Assembly: GCF_002086735.1 (NCBI RefSeq) | Contig: NZ_MVIJ01000042.1 | Location: 1-52,009 of the forward strand | Direction of reading: 5' to 3' | Source of the DNA: Mycobacterium scrofulaceum | GTDB lineage: Bacteria; Actinomycetota; Actinomycetes; Mycobacteriales; Mycobacteriaceae | Length of the DNA stretch: 52,009 bases | Shown: positions 51,498-52,009 of the stretch, piece by piece | Numbering within the stretch: position 1 is the stretch's first letter | Layout of the letters: every line of letters starts with the position of its first letter | Program-made: the position numbers and the translations under genes | Notes under the pieces: generated by a model | What the model was told of the DNA's origin: nothing | Database searches by the model: none | What the model saw: the letters and a program-made list of their open reading frames with translations, nothing else

Positions 51498-52009
51498 ATG
51501 AGTGCACCAGCCCCGCCCGTCTTGACGGTTCGCTTCGACGGCTCAGAACGCACGTTCGCCGCCGGCCATGATGTGGTGGTGGGGCGCGACCTGCGCGCCG
51601 ACATGCGTATCACGCACCCGTTGATCTCGCGCGCTCATCTGCTGCTGCGCTTCGACCAAGGCCGGTGGCTCGCGATCGACAACGGTTCGCTCAACGGCAC
51701 TTTCGTCAACGGCCGGCGGGTGCCGGTGGTGGAGATTCACGACGGCCAGTGCCTGAACATCGGGAATCCGGATGGGCCGCAGCTGATCTTCGAGGTCGGC
51801 CGGCACCAGGGCATGGCGGGGCGCCCACCGCAGACCGAATCGATGGGCATACCGGTGGCGGCTCACCCGGGGGGGACGGCCTGGTCCGCCGCACCGGGCG
51901 GCCCGCCCGTCGCCGCCCCGCCCGGCCCGCCTCCGGGACCGGCCGGCCGGCCGCCCAACTGGGCGTCGCCGCCGCGCCGGCCGCACCCCGGCGCGCCCGG
52001 GCCCCGTCC
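51498..52009 (+). CDS. N-terminal part of an FHA protein, probable Rv1747-like FHA-ABC transporter
   Basis: The first 170 codons are visible; the gene runs off the window. Residues 8-95 are an FHA phosphothreonine-binding domain with all key residues: GR (29-30), SRAH (44-47), NGT (66-68) and NG (71-72). A Pro/Ala/Gly-rich linker follows from about 110. The N-terminus (TVRFDGSERTFAAGHDVVVG, then THPLISRAHLLLRFDQGRW) is very close to M. tuberculosis Rv1747, an FHA-containing ABC exporter controlled by PknF. The rest (second FHA, ATPase, membrane domain) is predicted, not seen. Confidence 0.75.
   Translation, partial: MSAPAPPVLTVRFDGSERTFAAGHDVVVGRDLRADMRITHPLISRAHLLLRFDQGRWLAIDNGSLNGTFVNGRRVPVVEIHDGQCLNIGNPDGPQLIFEVGRHQGMAGRPPQTESMGIPVAAHPGGTAWSAAPGGPPVAAPPGPPPGPAGRPPNWASPPRRPHPGAPGPR

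Overview
The window is high-GC mycobacterial chromosome. Gene order follows the Mycobacterium tuberculosis segment from Rv3300c to Rv3359, with species-specific gains and losses, so the source is most likely a slow-growing mycobacterium close to the M. avium complex. That assignment rests on recalled synteny and protein similarity, not on a search. I saw no tRNA, rRNA, CRISPR array or insertion sequence.

Layout. 1-5 kb: an RluA-type pseudouridine synthase, glpD2, lpdA and a small cyclotransferase-fold protein. 4.8-5.8 kb: an AbiEi-like/DUF559 gene bracketed by a pair of 35-bp inverted repeats. 5.8-13 kb: two M20 amidohydrolases (amiA1, amiB1), a secreted cutinase, deoD, pmmB, upp and the secreted phosphatase sapM. 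13-18.7 kb: an acidic protein with an internal duplication, two convergent VWA membrane paralogues, a bicupin divergent from its probable GntR regulator, and a GlsB-type membrane protein. 18.8-25.2 kb: the add-deoA-cdd nucleoside operon divergent from sdhCDAB. 25.2-30.7 kb: a tandem pseudokinase/kinase/NHL receptor, a carboxymuconolactone-decarboxylase-like protein convergent with its probable ECF41 sigma factor (sigJ), and a class III aminotransferase. 31-37.9 kb: dacB1, sugI, nagA, a YihY/BrkB membrane protein, trpS and an alpha/beta hydrolase. 37.9-45.2 kb: two unrelated NADP isocitrate dehydrogenases side by side (icd1, icd2), then a SAM-IV riboswitch, a cysteine-rich leader ORF, metC, metA and a methyltransferase. 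45.2-52 kb: a 13E12-family HNH protein, a BBE-type FAD oxidase, a secreted DUF732 protein, a small membrane protein, folD, an old-yellow-enzyme-type reductase and the 5' end of an FHA protein resembling Rv1747.

Functional themes. Nucleoside salvage is concentrated here (deoD, upp, add, deoA, cdd, and pmmB as a candidate phosphopentomutase). Central carbon flux is represented by sdhCDAB, icd1, icd2, glpD2 and lpdA. Methionine synthesis starts with metC-metA under an elaborate leader.

The most interesting signals are regulatory. Behind the SAM-IV aptamer lies a hairpin switch that can bury the Shine-Dalgarno of a Cys-rich leader peptide, not of metC itself. A near-perfect ECF41 promoter lies next to an ECF41 sigma gene. 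Operator-like palindromes sit in two promoters. The DUF559 gene is enclosed by inverted repeats like a small mobile or self-regulated unit.
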